Source of the DNA: Bacteroidaceae bacterium
GTDB lineage: Bacteria > Bacteroidota > Bacteroidia > Bacteroidales > Bacteroidaceae
Length of the DNA stretch: 64,000 bases
NCBI GenBank assembly: GCA_016286165.1
Contig: JAEESE010000002.1
Span: 1-64,000 of the forward strand
Reading direction: 5' to 3'
The position numbers and the translations under genes are program-made. Below the pieces are notes generated by a model. That model was not told where the DNA came from. It did no database searches and saw nothing but the letters and a program-made list of their open reading frames with translations. Below, one piece after another: positions 27,799 through 39,119 of this stretch; position 1 is the stretch's first letter, and each line of letters opens with the position of its first letter.

Positions 27799-28647
27799 AT
27801 GAAAAAGATTCTGATTATCCTAACCGCAGGAGTGCTGCTCGCCTCTTGCGCAAGCAAGAAACAGTACGTGGCCCTGCAACAAGACTATACCACGTTGCAG
27901 AGAGACTACCAGACCGCCAAGGAACAACTGGCTGAAAACCGTGCCACTATCAAGAGCCTCGAGGAACGCCTGGCCGATGCCCGTAAGGCCCAGGAACAAA
28001 TGAAGGTGGCTTACACCACGCTTCAAGGCTCGCTCGACAAGAGTATTGCCCAGAATGCCGAGGGCAACATTAACATCTCAAAGCTCGTTGACGAGATCAA
28101 TGCATCCAACAAGTTCATCAAGCAACTCGTTGAAGCCAAGGACAAGAGCGACAGCCTCAACATCACACTCACCAACAACCTCACACGTTCGCTTTCGAAG
28201 GAAGAGCTGAAGGAGGTTGACATACAAGTGCTGAAGGGCGTTGTCTACATCTCGCTCGCAGATAACATGCTCTACGAGAGCGGCAGCTACAAGATTAACA
28301 GCCGTGCTCACGAAACGCTTTCAAAGATTGCCAAGATCATCAACGACTACAAGGACTACGAGGTGCTCATCGAAGGCAACACCGACAACGTGCCTATCTC
28401 GCGCGAGAATATCCGCAACAACTGGGATCTGGCAGCACTCCGTGCCTCCAGCGTCGTTCAGGAACTGCAGAACAATTACGGCGTAGATCCTAAGCGCCTG
28501 ACAGCAGGCAGCCGTGGCGAATACAATCCTATCGCCTCCAACGACACAGCCCTTGGCCGTCAGCGCAACCGCCGCACCCAGATTATCATCACACCCAAGC
28601 TTGATGAGTTCCTCGAGCTCATCGATCAAGCTCCCGAAGGTGAGTAA
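27799..28647 (+). CDS. OmpA-family peptidoglycan-binding lipoprotein
   Basis: 282 residues from ATG 27799. The N-terminus MKKILIILTAGVLLASCASKK has a perfect lipobox (LASC), so it is anchored in the outer membrane. A long heptad-rich helix follows (about 25-130; LEERLADARKAQEQMK), then an OmpA C-terminal domain (about 155-270) with VYISLADNMLYESGSYKIN, VLIEGNTDNVPIS, WDLAALRASSVVQEL and the peptidoglycan-binding NRRTQIIITP. It tethers the outer membrane to peptidoglycan. Twelve bases after its stop codon begins the first 22-bp repeat array. Confidence 0.93.
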   Translation: MKKILIILTAGVLLASCASKKQYVALQQDYTTLQRDYQTAKEQLAENRATIKSLEERLADARKAQEQMKVAYTTLQGSLDKSIAQNAEGNINISKLVDEINASNKFIKQLVEAKDKSDSLNITLTNNLTRSLSKEELKEVDIQVLKGVVYISLADNMLYESGSYKINSRAHETLSKIAKIINDYKDYEVLIEGNTDNVPISRENIRNNWDLAALRASSVVQELQNNYGVDPKRLTAGSRGEYNPIASNDTALGRQRNRRTQIIITPKLDEFLELIDQAPEGE

Positions 28648-28658
28648 AGCTTAAAGAT

Positions 28659-28790
28659 ACGACCGGTCGTGAAGGAAAACATGACCGGTCGTAATTGTAA
28701 ATACGAACGGACGTAAACGCAAATACGAACGGACGTGAACGCAAATATGAACGAACGTAAACGCAAATATGAACGGACGTAAACAGCGAC
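28659..28790. repeat. 22-bp dyad repeat array 1 (six units)
   Basis: Unit starts at 28659, 28681, 28703, 28725, 28747 and 28769, exactly 22 bp each. Each has a 12-bp core and a 10-bp A-rich spacer. Cores: ACGACCGGTCGT (perfect palindrome), ATGACCGGTCGT, ACGAACGGACGT twice, ATGAACGAACGT, ATGAACGGACGT. The first two are dyads; the others keep the ends AYGA...ACGT. Confidence 0.93.
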
Positions 28791-28833
28791 ACGTCTTACT
28801 CCCTGCCACCAATATGGAAAGTAGTGAAGTAGC

Positions 28834-28856
28834 CAAGTAACTTGTGGACAGGAATG
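28834..28856 (+). repeat. interspersed 23-bp motif, copy c
   Basis: AAGTAACTTGTGGACAGG followed by AATG, preceded by AAGTAGTGAAGTAGCC. It faces copy d across the AT-rich core. Confidence 0.8.
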
Positions 28857-28996
28857 TTTTTGGAAATGCAGGGAGGCAAAGAATCGAAAATATAATAATA
28901 TATAGTATTTTAAATATAATAGTAAATAATATAATAATGTTTATAATATAATAAACTCTAATAATAATCTTACACTGATGTCGTAAATGCGATTCT
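28857..28996. other. AT-rich core between inverted motif copies
   Basis: About 140 bp, largely alternating A/T runs such as ATAATAATATATAG and AATAATATAATAATG, flanked by converging 23-bp motifs. No coding potential. It resembles an easily melted or strongly bent stretch. Confidence 0.7.
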
Positions 28997-29019
28997 GTTC
29001 CTGTCCATAAGTTACTTGA
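28997..29019 (-). repeat. interspersed 23-bp motif, copy d (inverted)
   Basis: On the minus strand it reads AAGTAACTTATGGACAGG then AAC, preceded by AAGTAGCTAAGTAGTC. This is the only inverted copy in the window. Confidence 0.78.
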
Positions 29020-29063
29020 CTACTTAGCTACTTCGCGCCCCTACCACTGCCAATATGCAAAGC

Positions 29064-29151
29064 GTCGCATATGCCGATTCGACACGTCGCATCAGCCGAT
29101 TCAAGCGGTCGCATCAGCTAATCCAACACATCGCATACGCCAATCCTAACC
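29064..29151. repeat. 22-bp repeat array 2 (four units plus a partial fifth)
   Basis: GTCGCAT (ATCGCAT in unit 4) recurs at 29064, 29086, 29108 and 29130, exactly 22 bp apart, with GTCACGA at 29152 continuing the phase. Between them lies ATnnGCCGATTC-like sequence. CGACACGTCG at 29081-29090 spans a unit junction and is a near-dyad. Confidence 0.88.
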
Positions 29152-29211
29152 GTCACGAAAAGGCTTGTGCCTACCTGCAGCGCCTGTGCACCATCTCCTA
29201 TATATTAAAAG

Positions 29212-29299
29212 TAGGCCAACCTAAAACACTTATTAGGCTGGCCTAAATTGCTAATTAGGCCGACCTAAAACGCATGTTAGGCTGACCTAAATTCTTTGT
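29212..29299. repeat. 22-bp repeat array 3 (four units)
   Basis: TAGGC recurs at 29212, 29234, 29256 and 29278, exactly 22 bp apart. Each core is a dyad of the form TTAGGCNGNCCTAA with an 8-bp spacer. The array abuts the 3' end of the GH20-GH33 gene, so it would be transcribed in that gene's 3' leader. Confidence 0.92.
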
Positions 29300-29303
29300 A
29301 TCC

Positions 29304-32300
29304 TTAGTTCACTAAAATCTTCCGGCGGTTGATGATATAAGTGCCGCGTTGCGTGGGACGACTGACGCGCTGCCCGGCAAGATTGAAACAGCGGTCTAAA
29401 GAAGTAGCATCGCCAGTGAGCGTGCGTATTCCCACTTCATCCTGGGGAATTAGGACTACGACAAAGTTGATTATCGCAAGGTACTTCGAGCCGTCGGTTG
29501 AACTGACGGAAAACGATGAAGAGGGAGCATAAATGTCCTTTATACTAAAGTCGGTGTAACCATCGGCGCTGCCTTTGTAGGCAGGCGAGATAGTAGTGCC
29601 GTCCTCGGCAACAATGGTGAAGTGATCAGCAGCAGCACCTGAACTCCACTCCTGAACTTTAAAGCTGTAGCTCTTGATGAGGTAGCCTTCGGGGGCGGTC
29701 AGTGTTATTGTCTCTTCACGTCCTACCGCACCTACCTTGTAGGCCAGATTATAGAAGCCGTTCCATCCCGTGTAACGGTCAAAGGTGCCTGCCGACTTGG
29801 TCATCGTGAGACCGGCGATGGTGTTGCCGCCACGGGTCGAAGTCCAGACGGTGCGTGAGGTGTTATTGTCCCATGCCCCAAGTTCTGTTTCCTTGGCGTT
29901 GCCATAGACTATCTTCACGGTGTTTTGAGCGTCCTTTGCCTCCTCGATTACCTCGTCGGCGCGGGCTTCAAGTGTCTCGCGACTGATGACGATATAGGTC
30001 ATGGCGTAGCAGTCCTGCTTGTCCTGATTGCCGAGGCTGCCGTCCTCGAAGATAATGGCAAGGTCGCCGTTGGCAAGTTTCTGCATGGAACTATAGGCGG
30101 CATAGCCAGGCTGCAATTGGAAAGCCTCCTGCCAGGTGGCGCCTTGGTCAAAACTCATATAAAGTCGCAAGTCGCGACGGAAATTACGAAAGTCCTTGAC
30201 CACGGTGTGCAGCAACATATCGCGCTGCCCATCGCTCTCGCGGCTGTAGTACATAATATCTGCGTTACAACCATTGGCATTGAGGTCGGTCCAGAACTTC
30301 TTGTTTGTCCATCTGTTTATTCCGGTTGCCGTGGAGGCGTCTTCGGTGGTACGGGCATAAGCGCGGTTGGCCATCGAGTTCCAGCCGCCTTGACGCACCG
30401 ACATCAGCAGCGTATTGTCGTTCATAATCTCGAGTTTTGACTCGTCGGCGCTCGCACAAGCCATCCTCGAGGCTATGGTCCACGTACCTCCTTCATCGTC
30501 GGAATAGAGGATGTATTCGTTGCATGTGCCGCTTACGACGCCGTTCATGGCAAAGGCCACGCGACCATTGGAGAAGCAGACGCCCTTGCCCGACGAGGTA
30601 AAGGCTGATGTTATGTTCAGACGATTCTTGTTGATTTTTGAATATATGTCCACCGGTGCGCTCCATGTGAGGCCGTTGTCGGTACTCTCGCTGTAACCCA
30701 TGTGGAGCATGCCCGCCGGAAAACTATTGCTGCCTGCGGCCATAAGGCATATGAGTTTGCCTGAAAGCGTCCGCACGACAGCCGGGTCACCATAACCGCA
30801 AGCTGCCGCCGACGAGCCATCGCCGGCAGCTACGACCTGAGGCTCGCCCCACGTGGCGCCGTCGTCATTGCTCTTGCGGGCTACGACGTCTATCTTATGC
30901 TTACCTGCAGCTCCGCTTACCGCCTTGCCAAGGTCCTGGGTGTTGTCATAACGGTCGTCGCAAAGAGCCACTATACCACCGTCGAGGGTATTCATAATCG
31001 TTGGAATACGATAGTACTTGGCCTTGCTCTGCGACCCGGTCCAGAGGAAGCTCTGACGTTTATAGATAATCATCTTGCCGTCGGGGTTGCCCTTGGCGCT
31101 GAGGTCGCACTTACTGCCGCCCTGCGCATTATCGTATGCAATCTCTGCGATTGATGCATCTATGGAAGCCAGCTCCTCGGCATCCTCCTTGATATCGGCT
31201 GTCACCCAGAAATAGACGCTCTCGCCGTCGGCCAGAGCTTTCATGTTAACAGGTATGGGCACCTCGCCTTCTGCAGGCACAGCTTCGCCAAGGAATTGCG
31301 GCGAAGCTCCTGGGGCGTGCAGCTGATCAATGTCGGTAGCGTAGATTGCCACTCGGCTCATCTGCTCTGCGCCCTTCAACTTAACCTTAAAAAGAGTGGG
31401 AGTGCAACTGGTGCCTACGGTCAACCGCACACGCAGGAGAGCCTGCATAGCGTTTCCCAAGCCTGTGGTCTGATGACCTTGGCACACGATGACGTCGGCA
31501 TCGGTGAAGCTTGTGGCTGAGACGTCCACCACCTCAACGGGGTAGAAAGCCCAGTCGTTGTTGCTGCCTACAGAGGTCGGCGCATCAGTACCCCATCCCA
31601 CTACTGTGGCTTTCGAGTCGCCCTGATAGTAATCATTGCAATCAAGAATGCGCCCCGTGGTGGAACTTTGCAAATAGAAATGACCTGCCGTCCCATTGAT
31701 TTTGCCAACGGTAACGGCCTCTGTAGGGTTTGCCGTGACGGCCACGTTGGTTGATTGTTCGAACTTGCCAAAGTAGTTTCCATAGCCTGTCTGAACGTAG
31801 AACAAGCCATTATCGGCATTCTGAAGTCGCACAAGATACTTGGCATTGGTTGTTGCCGAACTGGTGGGAGCCGTGGCGGTGTTGAAGAGAGTATGCGAGC
31901 CGGCATTCTCCCAAAGGTAACCACGCCCGTCACCACGGTCGTACATCACATACCACTGTTCCGTGGTAAGTTCCGAAGCCGGAGTTGAAGAAACGCTTAT
32001 GCTCCTGCCCTCAAGCTCAGGCAACGGCTCGGACGAGAGAGTACGGGGTATTTCCTCGTCGTCAAAATTCAGCTTCTGCGTAGGAGAATAGGTGATGCCC
32101 TCGAGAGCCTTGCGCCCGTCGGGCGTTGTCAGTACGAAGGTAAACAGCCACTTATTCAGTCGTACCCCGTCGGCTGCGACGTATGGCAACTTAATCAGCA
32201 CCTTGTTCCACCCAGCCTTGAGTTGCACGGCGACGGGGTTGCGTGCCGGGAAGTTCTCGTTCTGAAGGTCAACCTCTGCATTAATGCTCCGCCCCGTGTT

Positions 32301-34115
32301 GGTCCATGTGGGGGGCATAATCTCCTCTCCGTTGAGCCAGAGGCGCGAGCCCTTGCGGTCCCACTTGCCGCTGTCAGGGGCTTTGTCGTTCTCTGACCGT
32401 CCGTAGTTTTGGAACTCTATCAGTGCACCGGCTTCCTGACTGGTGGGCGAAAAGACGTAGGTCCATGCATAGGCCGTGTTGTTGAGCTGCGGATTGCCGT
32501 AGTAAGCCGGCACTATGGTTCCCCACGTGTGGCGCAGATAGATGCCGGCTCCAGTAGCCAGAGCCGAGGAATACTCCACGCCGTCGTAGGTGAACGAGGT
32601 AGGCATTAGGTCATCGTCGTTCGTCTCGGGCGGGAAGACCTTGGAGGCATCGCCGCCGTTGGGGAACGGGTCGGTGATACGCCAGCGCACATTCGTCTGG
32701 CGTACATACGGGATAGGCTCGCCGTCGAGCCAAGTATCCTTGTAGTAAAGGAAACGGCGCTCCCAATCGGCAAACTCATCATACTCAGCCCCTATGTTCG
32801 GCAGCGTGGTGCCACCGACCTCGATATACTGCTTGCCGCCGCCCATCCAGCCGCGTTCGGCGGTAGCCAAGGCATTGGCGTAAAGGTTGTTCTGGCTGAT
32901 GATATCCGTCTCGGTGGGCGTCTTGCGGTCGTTCCACAACGCGGTGATGGCGCCTGCCACCTCGGCACTGCCCCGCTCGGCATAATAGACACTGCTCTTG
33001 TAAATGCCTACAAGGTCGGCGAAGACGTCGAAATGATTGACGTAATTATAGCGGCAGTCAATGTTAGGCAGGCCGGCAATCTTTTTTCCAGCGGTGCTCC
33101 ACATCTCGGTCATATCTACGTATGGGAGCGTAGATGTGCTGATGCTGACGCCGCTGATGGGATTCCATACAATACAGCGCCGGCCGAGCTCCTCCTTGAT
33201 ATACTTCGACATCTCGTTGACGAAGGCCGCAGTTGTGCCGGCTTCGTCGGCGCCCATATGAATATAGGGAGCCAGGGGGAAGGCGGCTGCCAGCTCGCTG
33301 AGCAGTTTTTTCAGTGCGGCCTTGCCCTGGTCGCTGCTCATGGCAAAACCCATGGCCGTGGTGAAGGTCTTGGAGTGACCTGGCATATCTATCTCGGGGA
33401 TAACCGTGATGCCGCGCTCTGCAGCGTAAGCCTCGAGTTCGGTGCACTGGGCCTGCGTGTAGTACTTACCCTCGAAGCGTGTCATGTTGGCGGCTCGGTT
33501 GAGCTGCGGATAGACTTTTGATTCGAAGCGGAAGCCCTGGTTGTCGGTCATGTGCCAATGGAACACATTGACCTTGAAGCGTGCGAGCAGGTCTATTTCC
33601 TTCTTCAGTTCATCGAAACTGATGAACGAACGGCCCACGTCGTGCATGAAACCACGCACCTTAAAGGCCGGATAGTCGGTAATTTCAACACCTGAGATAG
33701 ATTGTCCGTCGGTTTCTGCTGCCAGCTGTGCCAGTGTCTGTGCTGCTCTGATAACTCCGGTTCCAGACGCTGCCTTGATGGTTATGGTGTTGCTCCCGAC
33801 TTGCAATCGGTAGCCTTCGTTGGGGAAGCCCGGCAAATCATAGTCGAAGGTTCCCAAGGCTTGGGCATTCACGAGTTCCACATTGACCTTGGTCGTGGCG
33901 CTCTCATCAATGGTGAAAAGCGAAGCCAAGAGCGTAGAACCCGTGGGGTCAGTCACCTTGACACCGCGATTCAGGTCGAACGATGCATCGGTATAACTGA
34001 TGCTCTTGGGCTTGGGCAGCAGGTAGTTAGAGCCGGAGCCGGATTGAGCCTGCGCACAAACTATACCCGACATGACGGCGAGTAGAGTGGTAAGAAGGTG
34101 TCGTAAAGTTTTCAT
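29304..34115 (-). CDS. GH20 beta-hexosaminidase / GH33 sialidase fusion, secreted
   Basis: 1603 residues. Signal peptide (MKTLRHLLTTLLAVMSG...AQA), a GH20b-like domain (about 30-150) and a GH20 barrel (about 150-480) with VFHWHMTDNQGFRFES, PEIDMPGHS and HMGADEAG (catalytic Asp290-Glu291). A beta-sandwich (about 500-690) and a lectin-like segment (about 715-870) follow. The sialidase propeller (about 1020-1390) has YRIPTIMNTLDGG (the Arg of the triad) and four Asp boxes (SNDDGATW, STDNGLTW, SDDEGGTW, SFDQGATW). It ends with the Gly/basic tail (LAGQRVS, INRRKILVN). Expected action is removal of sialic acid and beta-linked HexNAc from mucins or N-glycans at the cell surface. Both activities in one chain is the notable point. 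Confidence 0.92.
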   Translation of the reverse strand: MKTLRHLLTTLLAVMSGIVCAQAQSGSGSNYLLPKPKSISYTDASFDLNRGVKVTDPTGSTLLASLFTIDESATTKVNVELVNAQALGTFDYDLPGFPNEGYRLQVGSNTITIKAASGTGVIRAAQTLAQLAAETDGQSISGVEITDYPAFKVRGFMHDVGRSFISFDELKKEIDLLARFKVNVFHWHMTDNQGFRFESKVYPQLNRAANMTRFEGKYYTQAQCTELEAYAAERGITVIPEIDMPGHSKTFTTAMGFAMSSDQGKAALKKLLSELAAAFPLAPYIHMGADEAGTTAAFVNEMSKYIKEELGRRCIVWNPISGVSISTSTLPYVDMTEMWSTAGKKIAGLPNIDCRYNYVNHFDVFADLVGIYKSSVYYAERGSAEVAGAITALWNDRKTPTETDIISQNNLYANALATAERGWMGGGKQYIEVGGTTLPNIGAEYDEFADWERRFLYYKDTWLDGEPIPYVRQTNVRWRITDPFPNGGDASKVFPPETNDDDLMPTSFTYDGVEYSSALATGAGIYLRHTWGTIVPAYYGNPQLNNTAYAWTYVFSPTSQEAGALIEFQNYGRSENDKAPDSGKWDRKGSRLWLNGEEIMPPTWTNTGRSINAEVDLQNENFPARNPVAVQLKAGWNKVLIKLPYVAADGVRLNKWLFTFVLTTPDGRKALEGITYSPTQKLNFDDEEIPRTLSSEPLPELEGRSISVSSTPASELTTEQWYVMYDRGDGRGYLWENAGSHTLFNTATAPTSSATTNAKYLVRLQNADNGLFYVQTGYGNYFGKFEQSTNVAVTANPTEAVTVGKINGTAGHFYLQSSTTGRILDCNDYYQGDSKATVVGWGTDAPTSVGSNNDWAFYPVEVVDVSATSFTDADVIVCQGHQTTGLGNAMQALLRVRLTVGTSCTPTLFKVKLKGAEQMSRVAIYATDIDQLHAPGASPQFLGEAVPAEGEVPIPVNMKALADGESVYFWVTADIKEDAEELASIDASIAEIAYDNAQGGSKCDLSAKGNPDGKMIIYKRQSFLWTGSQSKAKYYRIPTIMNTLDGGIVALCDDRYDNTQDLGKAVSGAAGKHKIDVVARKSNDDGATWGEPQVVAAGDGSSAAACGYGDPAVVRTLSGKLICLMAAGSNSFPAGMLHMGYSESTDNGLTWSAPVDIYSKINKNRLNITSAFTSSGKGVCFSNGRVAFAMNGVVSGTCNEYILYSDDEGGTWTIASRMACASADESKLEIMNDNTLLMSVRQGGWNSMANRAYARTTEDASTATGINRWTNKKFWTDLNANGCNADIMYYSRESDGQRDMLLHTVVKDFRNFRRDLRLYMSFDQGATWQEAFQLQPGYAAYSSMQKLANGDLAIIFEDGSLGNQDKQDCYAMTYIVISRETLEARADEVIEEAKDAQNTVKIVYGNAKETELGAWDNNTSRTVWTSTRGGNTIAGLTMTKSAGTFDRYTGWNGFYNLAYKVGAVGREETITLTAPEGYLIKSYSFKVQEWSSGAAADHFTIVAEDGTTISPAYKGSADGYTDFSIKDIYAPSSSFSVSSTDGSKYLAIINFVVVLIPQDEVGIRTLTGDATSLDRCFNLAGQRVSRPTQRGTYIINRRKILVN

Positions 34116-34126
34116 CGGTTTATGGG

Positions 34127-35782
34127 TTAGTTAGAGGTTATATATAATGCTGCCGCTTCGGCACAACGTTCACCATCGATTGCTGCACTTACGATGCCGC
34201 CCGCGTAGCCCGCTCCTTCGCCGCAGGGGTACAGGCCGCGGAGACGGATATGGTGGAGCGACTCTGCATCACGAAGTATGCGAACTGGCGAGGAGGTTCG
34301 TGTTTCTACGCCTATTACCGTAGCCTCCTGCGTGAGAAAGCCTCGGCTCTTGCGGTCGAAAATGCGGAAGCCTTCCTGCAGACGACTGACGATGAACTTT
34401 GGCATCCAGAAATGAAGCGGCGAAGCTACTATGCCAGGAGCATAACTGCTCTGGGGCAGTTCGGCAGAAAGGCGGCCGCGCACGAAATCTGTCATGCGCT
34501 GAGCGGGAGCCGTCTGGCGCCGCCCGCCTTGCAACCAAGCCAGCCGCTCAAGGTGCTCCTGCAGGGCCATCATGGTCAGCGCACCGCTTGCAGCTACCGT
34601 CAAGCCATCGCCGTTCGCCACCGACGTTTCCTGTTCTGAAAGCGAGCCTAGGGCTTCACCGGGGGTGGCAAGGGGAGTGAGGTCTTCGGGTCTTAACTCA
34701 ACCACCATTCCCGAATTGCTCCATCGCCCGTTGCGGTGACTCGGGCTCATGCCATTGACCACCACTTGCTCTGGACCTGTTGCCGCCGGCACCACGAAAC
34801 CGCCTGGGCACATGCAGAAACTGTACACGCCGCGCCCTTGGCATTGTTCCACAAAGCTGTATTCGGCAGCCGGCAACCAGCGGCCGCGGCCGTCGCGACT
34901 ATGATATTGAATGCGGTCAATTAACTCGGCAGGGTGCTCAAGACGCACGCCCACGGCAATGCCCTTGGCCTCTATCTCTATGCCCTCGGCCGCGAGCATT
35001 CGGTAAACATCACGTGCCGAATGGCCAGTAGCCATGATAACGGGGCCCATAAAGGTTTTTTCTTCCTGGCATTCGTCGGCAGCAATAGCTTTGATACCCA
35101 CTACTTCATCGCCCCTGATGACAAGGCCTGTCATGCGCGTCTGGAAATGTACCTCGCCTCCGCAACGGATTATGGTGTTGCGCATATTCTCAATGACGCG
35201 GGGCAGACGGTCGGTGCCTATATGGGGGTGAGCATCAATTAGGATATCTGTGGCAGCGCCGTGCTGACAAAACACGCGCAGTATTTTCTCCACCGAACCA
35301 CGTTTCTTGGAGCGGGTATACAACTTACCGTCGGAATAGGCCCCTGCCCCACCCTCGCCAAAGGAGTAGTTGCTCTCGGGGTCTACGACGTGTTCGCGGG
35401 AGATACGGGCAAGGTCGCGCTTGCGTTCGTGGACGTCTTTGCCACGCTCAACAACTATAGGCCTCAAGCCAAGTTCTATCAAGCGCAAGGCTGCAAACAA
35501 ACCGCCAGGACCGGCTCCTACGACGACAACTGCCGCACGGCATTCGACAGAAGGATAGTCCACCGGCTCGAACTCTGCTTCGCTGACAGGTTCGTCAAGC
35601 CACAAGCGCAGGCCGAGGTTCACAAACACCTGCCTCTGGCGGGCATCTATACTGCGACGCACTATCCGAAGGCCCTGTATCCGGCCCGGCCTCACTCCAC
35701 ATTCTTCTGCTGCACGCTCTCGAAGAAGGGCATCAGTGGCTGCCACCTCGGGCACTACACGTAGTTGTAAGTCTTTGATCAT
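34127..35782 (-). CDS. FAD-dependent dehydrogenase (COG2509 type)
   Basis: 551 residues, cytosolic. The N-terminal ferredoxin-like region (about 1-75) precedes the Rossmann motif VVVVGAGPGGLFAALRLIE (about 84-102) and VVERGKDVHERKRDLA. The family-specific NYSFGEGGAGAYSDGKLYTRSKKRG follows, then VIMATGHSARDVYRML and a C-terminal FAD contact, GLYPCGEGAGYAGGIVSAAIDGE. Substrate and electron partner are unknown for the family. The -7 box lies only about 9 bp upstream of the ATG. The GH20-GH33 gene starts 11 bp after it, so the two are probably cotranscribed. Confidence 0.93.
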   Translation of the reverse strand: MIKDLQLRVVPEVAATDALLRERAAEECGVRPGRIQGLRIVRRSIDARQRQVFVNLGLRLWLDEPVSEAEFEPVDYPSVECRAAVVVVGAGPGGLFAALRLIELGLRPIVVERGKDVHERKRDLARISREHVVDPESNYSFGEGGAGAYSDGKLYTRSKKRGSVEKILRVFCQHGAATDILIDAHPHIGTDRLPRVIENMRNTIIRCGGEVHFQTRMTGLVIRGDEVVGIKAIAADECQEEKTFMGPVIMATGHSARDVYRMLAAEGIEIEAKGIAVGVRLEHPAELIDRIQYHSRDGRGRWLPAAEYSFVEQCQGRGVYSFCMCPGGFVVPAATGPEQVVVNGMSPSHRNGRWSNSGMVVELRPEDLTPLATPGEALGSLSEQETSVANGDGLTVAASGALTMMALQEHLERLAWLQGGRRQTAPAQRMTDFVRGRLSAELPQSSYAPGIVASPLHFWMPKFIVSRLQEGFRIFDRKSRGFLTQEATVIGVETRTSSPVRILRDAESLHHIRLRGLYPCGEGAGYAGGIVSAAIDGERCAEAAALYITSN

Positions 35783-35790
35783 TGTCGCAG

Positions 35791-35798
35791 CAAAGGTA
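35791..35798 (-). promoter_or_regulatory. -7 box of the FAD dehydrogenase gene, near-leaderless
   Basis: Minus-strand TACCTTTG ending 9 bp before the ATG at 35782. Same arrangement as hemW. Confidence 0.68.
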
Positions 35799-35826
35799 AT
35801 TTATTAATGTAGGCGCTGACGCCGTT

Positions 35827-37995
<2,169 letters not shown>

Positions 37996-37998
37996 TTA

Positions 37999-39105
<1,107 letters not shown>

Positions 39106-39119
39106 TTATTTGATTTCTT

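Larger units (their letters stand above)
28648..29303. other. repeat-rich non-coding region between convergent genes
   Basis: 656 bp with no credible gene. In order: a six-unit 22-bp array (28659-28790), the 23-bp motif in forward orientation (28834-28856), an AT-rich core (28857-28996), the same motif inverted (28997-29019), a second 22-bp array (29064-29151) and a third (29212-29299) that ends 4 bp from the stop codon of the GH20-GH33 gene. Confidence 0.85.

Noticed and set aside
28651..28836. 61-codon minus-strand frame across the first repeat array
   Set aside because: The translation is just the 22-bp repeat read as protein (period 22 residues over three units); no start signal or family match.
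28659..29299. 22-bp arrays as a CRISPR locus
   Set aside because: The spacing between conserved cores is only 8-10 bp, the spacers are similar to one another, and no cas gene is near.
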